Counted from the stretch's first letter, positions 1 to 10,130 are shown. The stretch: 43,064 bases of DNA from Nitrososphaerota archaeon (GCA_016871975.1 VHBM01000003.1:1-43064); one strand, 5' to 3'. Translations and numbers: made by a program. The notes: generated from the letters alone by a model not told the origin.

Positions 1-40
1 TCTTTGTGAATTGGAAATTTTTACCTTTCTTAAGCCTTTC

Positions 41-1066
41 TCAGTTTGTGATAATTATCTTCATCGCACTCTCGCCGCTGTGTGCATGATCAAAGGCTTT
101 TTGTGAATCAAAAATAGAGTATCTGTGAGTGATTAGCTTGCTAACAGGAGTCTTTGCAGATTCGATTAGCTTTAGTGATTCTTTTGTATCAATATCAGAT
201 GCTGCATAACTTGTTACAAGTGTAATTTCTTTTGAATAAATGACACTCATGTCAAGTGAAATTGTTGCGCCTTTTGATGGAACGCCAAACAATACAATCC
301 AGCCGCCACGCCTTACATAATTTACTGAATCAAGCAGTGCTTGTAGGTTTCCTGTTGCAATAATTGCAACATCAACTCCTCTTCCGTTTGTTTCATCAAG
401 AATTGTTTTTTTTGCATCGTCAGCTGGCTTGAATGTCTTTGTTATTCCAAACTTTTTTGCAAAATCCAACCTAAAATCATTTACATCAAAACAAAATATT
501 TTGCCAGCATTGCTTGCCTTTGCAAGCATTACATGCATCATGCCTGTTGCGCCAACGCCAAACACTGCAACAGAGTCTCCTTTGTAAAAGTCAAATTTTT
601 TCCAAGCCCTGACACAACATGCGAGGGGTTCTATCATTGCTGCCTCTTCAAATGAGATAGAATCTGGAATCTTGAGAACACCGCCATGTACAACATTCCA
701 AGCTGGCACTACAAACTGCTCTGATAACCCACATGGCGAGAGGTTTGTCTCATAATATTTTTCACACATTGTTTCATTTCCATGAAGACAATAATGACAA
801 GAGTAGCATGGCACATGATGATGCACAAAAACCCTGTCGCCTTTTTTAAAACCTGATACGCCTTGTCCTACTTCTGTGATAACACCTGATGGTTCATGAC
901 CAAGCTTCATTGATGGCTGGCCATAACTTCCAAAGACTTTTTCGACATCAGAGCCGCAAATCCCGCAGGCATGCATTTTGACTAAAATCTCGCCTCGCTC
1001 TAGCTGTGGCTTTTCAATATCTTCTAATGCTACCTGTGATGGGCCCTTTACAACTGCAGCCTTCAT
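41..1066 (-). CDS. Zinc-dependent (MDR-family) alcohol/polyol/threonine-type dehydrogenase
   Basis: ORF track; GHEPSG, CGICGSD, Cys-rich structural Zn lobe (CYSCHYCLHGNETMC), Rossmann GVGATGMM. Confidence 0.9.
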   Translation of the reverse strand: MKAAVVKGPSQVALEDIEKPQLERGEILVKMHACGICGSDVEKVFGSYGQPSMKLGHEPSGVITEVGQGVSGFKKGDRVFVHHHVPCYSCHYCLHGNETMCEKYYETNLSPCGLSEQFVVPAWNVVHGGVLKIPDSISFEEAAMIEPLACCVRAWKKFDFYKGDSVAVFGVGATGMMHVMLAKASNAGKIFCFDVNDFRLDFAKKFGITKTFKPADDAKKTILDETNGRGVDVAIIATGNLQALLDSVNYVRRGGWIVLFGVPSKGATISLDMSVIYSKEITLVTSYAASDIDTKESLKLIESAKTPVSKLITHRYSIFDSQKAFDHAHSGESAMKIIITN

Positions 1067-1105
1067 AATAAATTCAGTTTTTTTGCTAAATTATAGAGCT
1101 TTCAG

Positions 1106-1426
1106 TTATACGCCTAGTATCTTTTTTAGCATCATGCGGTAGTCTACGTCACTTTTTTCGCTTCCTGGCGAAGGCAGTGAGAATACCAGTGGTGTTGACT
1201 TTTCTGCTCTTAGTGTGGTTAGCTTGCCAGTAATTGGGTTTGACATGTCATCACTTACAAGAATTAATCCAACACCAGGATCTGCAGTAAGCTGTTTTAT
1301 CTCATCATATGCTTTTTCTGGCGAATCAACGACTTTGCCTTGGACGCCTGCAAGCTGGAAGCTTGTGACAAAAACTCTGCTTCCAACAGTTACAATTTTC
1401 ACAAAAATCGTTTTTGATATGGGCAT
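1106..1426 (-). CDS. atpF: V/A-type ATP synthase subunit F
   Basis: 106 aa; 'VGLILVSDDM' and size/pattern of AtpF/NtpG family. Confidence 0.65.
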   Translation of the reverse strand: MPISKTIFVKIVTVGSRVFVTSFQLAGVQGKVVDSPEKAYDEIKQLTADPGVGLILVSDDMSNPITGKLTTLRAEKSTPLVFSLPSPGSEKSDVDYRMMLKKILGV

Positions 1427-1529
1427 TTAATTCTTTTTAAAAATAATTCTTTTCAGTTCATGGTTTTGTAGAAAAAAACTATTAGCATTTGGTATTATGA
1501 GATAACCAAATCATCAAATTAAAAAACAT

Positions 1530-1748
1530 GTGACAATCACATCTTATGTGATAAAACCGCTGGATAAAACACTAGAAGCGTTTCAGAACATAGAGGATAC
1601 AATAGCAGACATCAAAACACAACGAAATGTTATGATCGATGAGATTACGATTGCAGATTATGATAAAATACTGATTAGCTTGGAAAAGGCATCAGAAAAC
1701 CTAGTCAATGCGATTGTGATATTTCAGAGATATGAAAAGTCGTTGTAA
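1530..1748 (+). CDS. Small hypothetical helical protein
   Basis: 72-aa ORF with plausible composition; no recognised family. Confidence 0.4.
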   Translation: MTITSYVIKPLDKTLEAFQNIEDTIADIKTQRNVMIDEITIADYDKILISLEKASENLVNAIVIFQRYEKSL

Positions 1749-1878
1749 AAGATTCAATTGTTCCCAAGTAATTGCAGTTTTTACACAGATAAAACACAGT
1801 TCCATTTGAGTGACTCACAAACTTTTGTGGTTCTGCTTTTGGGCAGTTTGGCCTTCTAAAATTATGTCTTGTGTTCAT
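1705..1878 (-). CDS. Small Cys-containing protein (zinc-ribbon-like), MNTRHNFRRPNCPKAEPQKFVSHSNGTVFYLCKNCNYLGTIESF...
   Basis: Hand translation of the minus strand gives 57 aa with a CxxC pair; convergent overlap with the preceding ORF; not in the ORF track. Confidence 0.45.
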   Translation of the reverse strand: MNTRHNFRRPNCPKAEPQKFVSHSNGTVFYLCKNCNYLGTIESFTTTFHISEISQSH

Positions 1879-2023
1879 GTTTTCCTTATTACAAAATTAG
1901 TATAAAAACGCGTTTCTTTGTATCAACTCCTAAAAATGGCAGAAGTCTTAGGCTAAACGTCTATCCAAAATTTTATTTCTAAAAATCCAAACCTTGATTT
2001 AGTTTGGATTTTACACTAGAATA

Positions 2024-2320
2024 ATGGAACAAATTGACAAGCAAAAAGATGTGTATCTTTTTGTCCATGGAAGATTTGACTTGATGCAAAAATCAACTGA
2101 TGCACTGGTTGCAAACGGATTTGCAAAAGATAAGATAATTTCTGCAATGCCAAACAAGGTTGGAAATGTAGGAGATTACATGGCAATGCTTTGGATGCCG
2201 CCAAACCCTGATCATATAAAAATTCAGAAAATTACCAAAGTTGTAGATGTGCCGCCTGAGGGAATGATTGGACTGTGGAAGGGCGTATCAAAAGAGGATC
2301 TTTTTACAGTAAAACTGTAA
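2024..2320 (+). CDS. Conserved-looking hypothetical protein
   Basis: 98-aa ORF, good composition, unknown family. Confidence 0.6.
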   Translation: MEQIDKQKDVYLFVHGRFDLMQKSTDALVANGFAKDKIISAMPNKVGNVGDYMAMLWMPPNPDHIKIQKITKVVDVPPEGMIGLWKGVSKEDLFTVKL

Positions 2321-2321
2321 G

Positions 2322-2618
2322 CTAAAAGTCCATTGCGAGACTAGAGATAAAATCAACAAACTCGTCATCTGAGAACTTTATAATTTCTGCCTTGTTTTCT
2401 TTTTGTGCAAGTTTAACAGACTTTAGATGATAACATTCACTTTTGCCTTCCATTTTGCCAAAGTAATAGCTAGCACATGAGCAATAGTCAGCATCTGGGT
2501 CAAGCCAGTACTCTTTTTCTTTTCCAACTACAGTCCAGATTTTTCTTTGGCTTGGCTCAAAGACATGCAGCTTGACACGATTTTCAGATATTGTGGAATC
2601 GATTTTTTCGCTACTCAC
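2322..2618 (-). CDS. SWIM zinc-finger domain protein
   Basis: CSC...ECYHLKSV matches the CxC...CxH SWIM pattern. Confidence 0.7.
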   Translation of the reverse strand: MSSEKIDSTISENRVKLHVFEPSQRKIWTVVGKEKEYWLDPDADYCSCASYYFGKMEGKSECYHLKSVKLAQKENKAEIIKFSDDEFVDFISSLAMDF

Positions 2619-2649
2619 AAGGATTTAATTTAAAATCACTGGTATATTT

Positions 2650-3402
2650 TTGATGGTTCAAGTAAAGATAGTTCCATCACATCCTGCACTAATTATAGAA
2701 GGGAAAAATCGGTCTTTGGTTGTAACAGATCTGCATATTGGTTTTGAGGCTAATTTGGCTGCAAATGACATCTTTGTTGGAAAAAACACTACAGTAAATG
2801 AGACAATTTCAGAGCTTGAGAAAATAATTGAAAATACTAGAGCGGATTCTTTGATACTTTTAGGCGATGTAAAATCAAGCATAAAGTCGATTTCAAAAAA
2901 CGAGTGGGACGAGATTCCTTTGTTTTTTAATAAAATAAAGGAAAAATGCGACGTTACACTAGTTCCTGGGAATCATGATGGAAATATCCAGAAATTAGTT
3001 CCTGATGGAGTAAGTATGATTAGCTCAACTGGTTTGGTTATAGAAAACATGTTACTTACACATGGTCATACCATGCCGTCTGAGAATTTTTCACATGTTG
3101 ATAAGATAATCATGGGACATGTTCATCCAGTATTTTTTGATGAAGACTCTGTTTTAAATGGAAATAGAGTATGGGTTACAATAAAGACAGAAAAAGAGAA
3201 AGTGTTTCCTTCTGCATCAGGTGAGCTTGAGATCCTAGTTGTTCCATCATTTAACAAGTACTTTTATGCAACATACAAAAGGCAATACAAAAGATCAATT
3301 TCACCAATCATAGAAAAGACAAAAGATGCATTATCTGCAAAAATTCTTACACTTGATGGAACGATAATTGGTGATGAGTCTATACTAAAGCAGGTATTTT
3401 AG
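2650..3402 (+). CDS. Metallophosphoesterase (MJ0037/ICC-like)
   Basis: DLHIGFE, GDVK, PGNHDG, THGH, GHVHP metallophosphatase motifs. Confidence 0.9.
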   Translation: MMVQVKIVPSHPALIIEGKNRSLVVTDLHIGFEANLAANDIFVGKNTTVNETISELEKIIENTRADSLILLGDVKSSIKSISKNEWDEIPLFFNKIKEKCDVTLVPGNHDGNIQKLVPDGVSMISSTGLVIENMLLTHGHTMPSENFSHVDKIIMGHVHPVFFDEDSVLNGNRVWVTIKTEKEKVFPSASGELEILVVPSFNKYFYATYKRQYKRSISPIIEKTKDALSAKILTLDGTIIGDESILKQVF

Positions 3403-6400
3403 TTAATGGTATTGTATGGCTCAAGTGGCTCTTTTGTTGTCTCATTTTTCTGCAGCCACTCTAGTGTCTTGACAAAAGAATCTGCAAGCTCTGGCGTTGT
3501 AAGAACAGGTATTCCAAGCTCAACTGCCTTGCGCCTAATCTGATATTCATCATAAAGCATCCCAACGTATTTTTCTAGAGTCGATGTGCTTGGAATGTTT
3601 ATTATAAAATTGATCTTTCGCTCATACAATAAGTCAGCAATGTTTGGTTTTCGCTGTGGCTCACTAATTTTGTGAACAATTTCAACATCGCCAATTTTTT
3701 CAGAGAAAAATTCTGCGGTGTGCTCTGTTGCAAGGATTTTAAACCCAAGGTGTCTTAGCGCTGCAACAGTTGGCAAAAGCTTTTCTTTATTTTCTGCCCC
3801 ACCTATTGTAATTAGTGCAGTTCCTTTAGTTGGCAGATTATACCCAACAGAAATCAATCCCTTTGATAGCGCATCATAAAAGCTAACTCCAAAACATGCA
3901 GCCTCACCAGTTGATTGCATCTCAACTCCTAGTACCATGTCTGCGCCTTCAAGCTGCATAAATGAAAACTGTGGTACTTTGATTCCATAGGTATGGATTT
4001 TTTTCCACATATCATGCGGTAATTTAGGAAGATCTTTTCCTAAAATTGCACGAGATGCAAGACTAATCAAATTAACTTTTACTAGCTTTGAAACAAAAGG
4101 CATAGAACGTGATGCACGAATGTTTAGCTCAATTACATAAACATGGCCGTCATTTATCAAAAACTGCAAATTAAACGGACCCTTTATGTGAAATGCCTTT
4201 GCAATTTTATCGGTATAGTCTGTTATTGTTTCAATTATCTTGTTGTTTAGTCTCCATGGAGGAATGCACATCATTGCATCACCAGAGTGAACACCTGCAG
4301 ACTCGATGTGCTCAACTATGGCACCAATTATGACATGTTTTCCATCACAGATTCCATCAACGTCAACTTCGAGTGAGTTTAGCATGAACTTTGATATCAC
4401 AACTGGATGATCAGGTGATACTATTGCAGCCTCACTAACATACTGTTTTAGCTCCTCTTGTGACCAAACAACCTTCATTGCAGCACCACTTAGAACATAA
4501 GATGGCCTTACAATCACAGGATATCCTACCTCCTGTGCAAAGTTTTTTGCCTCACCAATTTTTGAAAATTCCTGCCATGGCGGCTGTTTTATGTGAAGCT
4601 GGTCAAGTATGCTGCTAAACTTGGAACGGTTTTCTGCCCTATCAACGTCTTCTGCACTTGTCCCAAGTAGATGAATTCCGCTTTTTGCAAGCTTTGGGGT
4701 TAGGTTGTTTGCAGTCTGGCCACCAACTGATGTAACTATGCCTTTAGTTTTCTCAAACTCTGTAATGTCTAGTATTCTCTCATGTGTGAGCTCTTCAAAG
4801 TAAAGCCTCTGGCAAATATCATAGTCTGTTGATACGGTTTCAGGATTACAGTTTACAACAGCTACGTTTTTTTCGCCATTTTCCTGCAGACCCCAGACCA
4901 TGTTTACTGTTCCCCAGTCAAACTCGACGCTGCTTCCTATCCTATATGGCCCTGCGCCAAGAACCATGACTCCCCGCTCTTTTTGCGTAACTTCCAAGTC
5001 ATTTTTGTTTCCGCCATATGTCAGGTAAAGATAGTTTGTCTTTGCAGGCCACTCTGCAGCTAGTGTATCGATTTGCTTTACAACTGGAATAATTCCAAGC
5101 TCTTTTCGCGTTTTCCTGATTTCTGATTCTTCTTTATTTTTTGCACGTGCAATTTGTCTGTCAGAGAATCCAAACTTTTTTGCCCGTGATAGCAATTGTG
5201 CATTAAGATCTTTTTCTTTAAGATCTTTTTCTATTTCAACAATGTTTTTTATTTTTTCAATGTACCATGGATCAATATCTGACAGTTTGTAGATTTTCTC
5301 AACACTCATTCCCTTTCGCAGTGCTGCCGCTACATAGTACAGTATTAGATCATCTGGTTTTGAAAGATGTTCTTCAATTTCTTCTTCGTCGTATGTTTTT
5401 CCATTGAGTCTATTCAGTACCAGTCCATCGTTTCCAATCTCTAGCATCCTGATTGCCTTTTGTAATGATTCTTCAAAGCATCGTCCTATTGCCATTACTT
5501 CTCCCACAGACTTCATTGTAGGTCCTAGTTTGCGATTTGCAAGCTCGAATTTTCCAAAATCCCACCGGGGGTGCTTGCAGACAATATAGTCAAGTGATGG
5601 CTCAAAACATGCAGTTGTGGATTTTGTAATTCGGTTTACAAGCTCTGGCAGGGTATAGCCAAGGCCAATTTTTGCAGACATGTATGCAAGTGGATATCCT
5701 GTTGCTTTTGATGCAAGTGCAGATGAGCGAGAAAGCCTTGGATTGATTTCAATTGCAGCAAATTTATCAGAATCTGTATCTAGTGCAAACTGGATGTTGC
5801 ATTCGCCAACTATTCCAACATGTTTTGTTGCTTTTAGTGCAGCAGTACGCAAAACATGGTATTCGCGATTATCAATTGTCTGAGATGGTGCAACTACGAT
5901 ATTATCACCAGTATGAACCTTCATTGAAAGAACATTTTCCATGTTGCAAACAATGACATTATTTCCAGAGTAGTCCTGCATTACCTCATATTCTATTTGC
6001 TTCCAGCTTCCAACATATTCTTCAATTAAAATTTGGCCTACCATGCTTGCAGAAAGACCACGCCCTGCAATCTCGTGTAGCTCGATTTCATTATACGCAA
6101 CACCTCCACCTTTTCCGCCAAGGGTATAAGCCACCCTCACAATTACAGGATAGCCAATCTCATTTGCAACAGCTTTTGCATCCTCAAATGAACGAACTGT
6201 CTTGCTTTTTAGAACTGGAATGCCACATTCAATCATAGAGTCTTTGAAAAGCTGCCTGTCCTCTGTTGCCTTTATTCCAAGAATTTGTGTGCCAAGTACT
6301 TTGACTCCATATTTTTTTAGTATTCCAAGTTCGTCTAGCTTTACTCCACAGTTTAGTGCAGTCTGGCCCCCAAATCCAAGCATCAGTCCATCTGGCCTTT

Positions 6401-6661
6401 CTTTTTCAATTATTGATTCAACATACTGTGGATTTACTGGAAGCAAGTATACCTTGTCTGCAAACCTTGTGTCTGTTTGAATTGTTGCAATGTTTGGATT
6501 AATTAGAATACTTTTCAGTCCATCTTCGCGAATTGCCTTGAGGCATTGGCTACCGGAGTAGTCGAATTGACGGTAGTTTAGCTACTTTCGCCAGCTTCTC
6601 CGATTTTTATTGCCCCACTTCCAAGAACTAGAATCTTTTTTAGCGATTCAGCTTTTGGCAG
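3399..6661 (-). CDS. carB: Carbamoyl-phosphate synthase large subunit; full product requires removal of a 20-nt insertion at 6567-6586
   Basis: The track ORF 3399-6446 is the body of CarB. Upstream in the 0 frame, CTG CCA AAA GCT GAA TCG ... GGC GAA [20 nt] TTC GAC TAC TCC GGT encodes (M)PKAESLKKILVLGSGAIKIGEAGE|FDYSGSQCLKAIREDGLKSILINPN. Length 3263-20 = 3243 nt = 1081 codons. Confidence 0.9.
6567..6586 (-). other. Candidate BHB intron (20 nt) in carB pre-mRNA: AGUAGCUAAACUACCGUCAA
   Basis: The insertion disrupts the conserved GE(A/G)GEFDYSG motif. It is flanked by a 4-bp central helix GGCG/CGUC (one G-U) and two 3-nt bulges AA^A and AA^U, with intron hairpin GUAG-CUAAA-CUAC. The predicted cuts remove exactly 20 nt and restore the frame. 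Confidence 0.8.
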
Positions 6662-7820
6662 CTCTGCCCTCCTCCATTAGATGTTTCAGCTCTTCAAAAA
6701 CAAACTCACAATCATAAGGTCCAGGTGATGCTTCTGGATGAAACTGTACTGCGATGATTTTTTTCTTTTTGTGTTTTATCCCTTCTACAGTTTTATCATC
6801 GGCGTTTGTAAACCATAATTTGAAATTTGATTTTTTAAGCGATTTTGGGTCAATGCAATAGCCATGGTTTTGGCTTGTAACGTACACCTGCTTGTTTTCA
6901 AGGTTAATGCAAGGCTTGTTTTGCCCACGATGGCCATATTTTAGCTTGTAAGTTTTTGCGTTTCCCGCAAGGCCTAGTATTTGTGCGCCAAGGCAAATCC
7001 CAAGTGTTGGGACGTTTTTTGAGATAAGTGATTTTGCAGTCTTGATTGTTTCTTTGCACTTTTTTGGATCACCAGGGCCGTTGCTAATTACAACACCTTT
7101 TGGGTTATAGGACAAAATTTTTTCAATTGTGGTATTCCATGGAACCTTGATTGCCTTGTATCCAATTTTTCTAACGTTTCGAATAATTGCATTTTTTACG
7201 CCAGTATCAATTACTACAACAGATTTGGGCTCGTTTCCAAAAACTTGATCATTTTTTGTTGATACTGTATTCATAAATTCTTCAGAGTTGTATTTTGGTG
7301 CCTTGGCAAGCTCACGCTTGACTTGGGTCTCGTCAATTGGAGTGTCAGATACTACCAAGGCAGCCATCATGACGCCAGATGTTCGAAGCTTTTTTGTTAA
7401 TTCTCTAGTGTCAATTCCTGAAATGCCTGGAATCTTTTCATTATACAGCCACTCATCAAGCGTTAGTGCAAGATTCCAGTGGCTTGCAATTGTAGATAAC
7501 TCATGGATTACCAGTCCGCGTATCTGGATCTTGTCTGACTCAAAGTGTTTTGAAATGCCATCATTGTCTTTTTGTGCAAGATCTGGTACGCCATAGTTTC
7601 CAACAAGTGGATATGTGAGTGTAAGAATTTGGCCGCTATAGGATGGGTCTGTCAGGGTTTCATTATACCCAACCATTCCTGTGTTAAAGACTAGTTCGCC
7701 AAAGACGGTTTTTGAATAACCAAAGCCACTTCCTTCAAAAACGGTGCCATCACCAAGAATCAGTTTTCCAAACTTGTTTACGTGTTTGGCTTTCTTTGTG
7801 GTTATTGTGACCCTCGACAA
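6648..7820 (-). CDS. carA: Carbamoyl-phosphate synthase small subunit
   Basis: Class I glutamine amidotransferase triad context (LGICLGAQ, QFHPEASPGP), CPSase small-subunit N-terminal domain. Confidence 0.96.
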   Translation of the reverse strand: MSRVTITTKKAKHVNKFGKLILGDGTVFEGSGFGYSKTVFGELVFNTGMVGYNETLTDPSYSGQILTLTYPLVGNYGVPDLAQKDNDGISKHFESDKIQIRGLVIHELSTIASHWNLALTLDEWLYNEKIPGISGIDTRELTKKLRTSGVMMAALVVSDTPIDETQVKRELAKAPKYNSEEFMNTVSTKNDQVFGNEPKSVVVIDTGVKNAIIRNVRKIGYKAIKVPWNTTIEKILSYNPKGVVISNGPGDPKKCKETIKTAKSLISKNVPTLGICLGAQILGLAGNAKTYKLKYGHRGQNKPCINLENKQVYVTSQNHGYCIDPKSLKKSNFKLWFTNADDKTVEGIKHKKKKIIAVQFHPEASPGPYDCEFVFEELKHLMEEGRAAKS

Positions 7821-7881
7821 GTGAATTTGTTTGCAGATTTAAATTTTGTGAAGCTGATCGCAGGGTTTTGTTTTAAAAAAA

Positions 7882-9069
7882 TTATAGTGCCTTAAACTCT
7901 GCACTCCACTTGTAATAAGCGCGGATCATCTCAGATGAAACGCTTGGTTTTCTTCGCTCCATTATTTCCCTAAAATCAATCATTGTTAATTCTCTTGGCT
8001 GTGGTTTTGCATCTCCTGCTACTGGTTCTTTGTAGTTTGCCGAGGTAAACAGCTCATTTACAACTTTCATTTGTGCTGATTGGCAGACGTCTTTGATATC
8101 ACTTGCACTGTATCCATCAAATAGTCTTGCAAGCTCCAAGGTTTTGAGTTTGGCATCCTTTCTTAGTGGCGAGGTATACAGCTCAAAAAGATTTTGTCTT
8201 GCCTCAATGGTTGGCAGTGAGACATAGATTCTTTTTTGGAATCTTCGCAAAAATGGCCAGTCAAGGCTCCATGGCTTGTTTGTTGCACCAATTACGTATA
8301 GCATGAGGTCCTTTCCTTTTCCATTAACTCCGTCCATTTCTGACAAAAATTGATTCTTGGTTCTAACCTCGCCTCCTACCTCGCTGTTTCTTACGCCAAG
8401 AAGCGAGTCAACCTCATCAATAAACAATATTACAGGAACCTTTTCCTTTTCTGCATGGTCTCGTGCCATCTTGAATAGTTTTGAAACATTTTTTTCAGCT
8501 TCGCCAAGCCATTTGCTCATCATCGATGCTGCATCTACAACTATGAAATATCCTGCAATCTCACTTGCTGTTGCAGCTGCAAGTAGTGTCTTGCCACATC
8601 CTGGCGGTCCGTAAAGTAACAGTCCTCTTGGCCAGCCAAGTGGAAAAAGATCAGGTCTTCTGCTAGGATATACAATTGATTCACGCAAAGCGTTTTTTGC
8701 ATCATCAAGCCCTACTACTTCTTCCCAGCTGACATCGGGTTTTTCTTTCATGATTAGGTCTTCAAAGTCACGATTGTCTTTTGCAGCATTTCGTTCTTCA
8801 GGAGAAGCGTTTGGATCAACTGCCGGTTCTAGGTCATTGCCACGAAGCTCTTGCAGCGCCTTTATTCTACTTTGATAAGAGCGCATCCTTTCTGAATATA
8901 CAGAGTTTAGCTTGCTTGTTGGGTAAAGATGAAGTAGTTGCATTAGGGCATCTATTGCTTTTTGATAGTTTGCAATTGCCATGCCACGGGCACCTTGAGA
9001 ATCGCATTTTATTGCCTCAGAGGCATATTTGCTTGCAGTATTCTCTAGTTGTTGTGGTGCCATACTCAT
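7882..9069 (-). CDS. cdvC: CdvC / Vps4-like AAA ATPase with N-terminal MIT domain
   Basis: MIT-like helices at the N-terminus; GPPGCGKT Walker A, ILFIDEVDSL Walker B, AAA SRH. Confidence 0.9.
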   Translation of the reverse strand: MSMAPQQLENTASKYASEAIKCDSQGARGMAIANYQKAIDALMQLLHLYPTSKLNSVYSERMRSYQSRIKALQELRGNDLEPAVDPNASPEERNAAKDNRDFEDLIMKEKPDVSWEEVVGLDDAKNALRESIVYPSRRPDLFPLGWPRGLLLYGPPGCGKTLLAAATASEIAGYFIVVDAASMMSKWLGEAEKNVSKLFKMARDHAEKEKVPVILFIDEVDSLLGVRNSEVGGEVRTKNQFLSEMDGVNGKGKDLMLYVIGATNKPWSLDWPFLRRFQKRIYVSLPTIEARQNLFELYTSPLRKDAKLKTLELARLFDGYSASDIKDVCQSAQMKVVNELFTSANYKEPVAGDAKPQPRELTMIDFREIMERRKPSVSSEMIRAYYKWSAEFKAL

Positions 9070-9114
9070 ATCTAAATTACCTACAGGTTCAGCTTTAGAT
9101 TTGCGTAGGTATCC

Positions 9115-9570
9115 CTAAAGGTAAACTGGTGTAGCAGATCTTGTTAAATTATTTGTACTATTCTGCTTGGCAGATTTTGAAAAATCATCAGATTTGGCAT
9201 ATTCTTCAGATATTAGATTCTCAGAGACATTGCTCTGAAGATGCTTTATTTTCTTAATCGAATCTTCTGCAGAAATTACAAGCTCACTTAGATTGTCATT
9301 TAGTGTATCCATGGAGCCAACTGAGCTGTTTACCATATCAACAAATTCCTTTATCAGAGAAAAGACCTCCTTTTTGTGTTCATATTTGTATAAGATATAG
9401 TCTGCAATGCGAAGAATTTGGTTAAAGTCTTGCAGCTCTTCTACTGAAAGATGGCTTGTTTTCTTTTTATCGGAGTCTAGCTCTGCAAGCCTTTTTTCAA
9501 CAAGGCCAGATATCTTTTGAATTCTTTTTCTGCTTTTTTGTATATTTATAGCGGGTTTTATTGATACCAT
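9115..9570 (-). CDS. Helical/coiled-coil protein in the cdvC operon, unknown
   Basis: 151 aa, strongly alpha-helical, same strand, 5 nt from the upstream ORF. Confidence 0.6.
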   Translation of the reverse strand: MVSIKPAINIQKSRKRIQKISGLVEKRLAELDSDKKKTSHLSVEELQDFNQILRIADYILYKYEHKKEVFSLIKEFVDMVNSSVGSMDTLNDNLSELVISAEDSIKKIKHLQSNVSENLISEEYAKSDDFSKSAKQNSTNNLTRSATPVYL

Positions 9571-9575
9571 TTAGA

Positions 9576-10130
9576 TTAAGCGAGCTCTGGTTTCGCAAAA
9601 TCTAGATTAGGATACTGCTTGTTTATTTTAGAGTCTGCGATCAACTTTGCTTCATCTAGGATTGTCTGCGACTCTTTATTTGATTGGCCAAAGTCAAATT
9701 TTGCCTCGGTTATTGTAGCAGAGTCCATTACTATGCTTCCTAGCACTGATGAGAGCTCGCAAAAAGCCCTATAATATTCTGGAAAATGCCTATAGAGTCT
9801 TGCACTTGTTATTCTGATAACCGATGTTGCAGAGGCAAGGTTTGTTGTAATGCTACTTATGCCCTTTATTGTACAAATTCGCCTTTGGATTTGTTTTAAT
9901 GATTCTATTGCAAGGCAAATTTCGCCTTCTAGTTCTGCGAGTTTTATAAAATCAGAGTCGTCTATTTTCCCATATAGTGCAAGGTTTTGGCTTCCAATGT
10001 GAGTTCTTTTTTTATCAAGCTGCATTAGAATGGTTTCAAGTAATTCAACAGAGTAAACTAGTCTAGGCATTAGCGTATTTTTATGCGAATTGTCAGAGTT
10101 TTCTTTTTCAGTTGCTGCCATGTCCATCAT
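9576..10130 (-). CDS. ESCRT-III-like (CdvB-family paralog) protein
   Basis: Helical core with pattern ...LASATSVIRITSARLYRHFPEYYRAFCELSSVLGSIVMDSATITEAKFDF..ESQTILDEAKLIADSKI resembling thaumarchaeal CdvB paralogs; adjacent to cdvC. Confidence 0.6.
   Translation of the reverse strand: MMDMAATEKENSDNSHKNTLMPRLVYSVELLETILMQLDKKRTHIGSQNLALYGKIDDSDFIKLAELEGEICLAIESLKQIQRRICTIKGISSITTNLASATSVIRITSARLYRHFPEYYRAFCELSSVLGSIVMDSATITEAKFDFGQSNKESQTILDEAKLIADSKINKQYPNLDFAKPELA

Noticed and set aside
3399-6446. carB as a simple pseudogene or N-terminally truncated gene
   Set aside because: The remaining 1015 codons are intact and the upstream N-terminal coding is intact too; only one structured 20-nt insertion breaks the frame. 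A pseudogene cannot be fully excluded without RNA data.
5404-6480. Several plus-strand ORFs over carB
   Set aside because: Antisense shadow ORFs of a long, well-supported CDS.
6567-6586. Translational bypassing (T4 gene 60-like) as an explanation of the carB gap
   Set aside because: Take-off codon GAA and the codon preceding the landing site (CAA) do not match, whereas the BHB geometry predicts the exact 20-nt excision.
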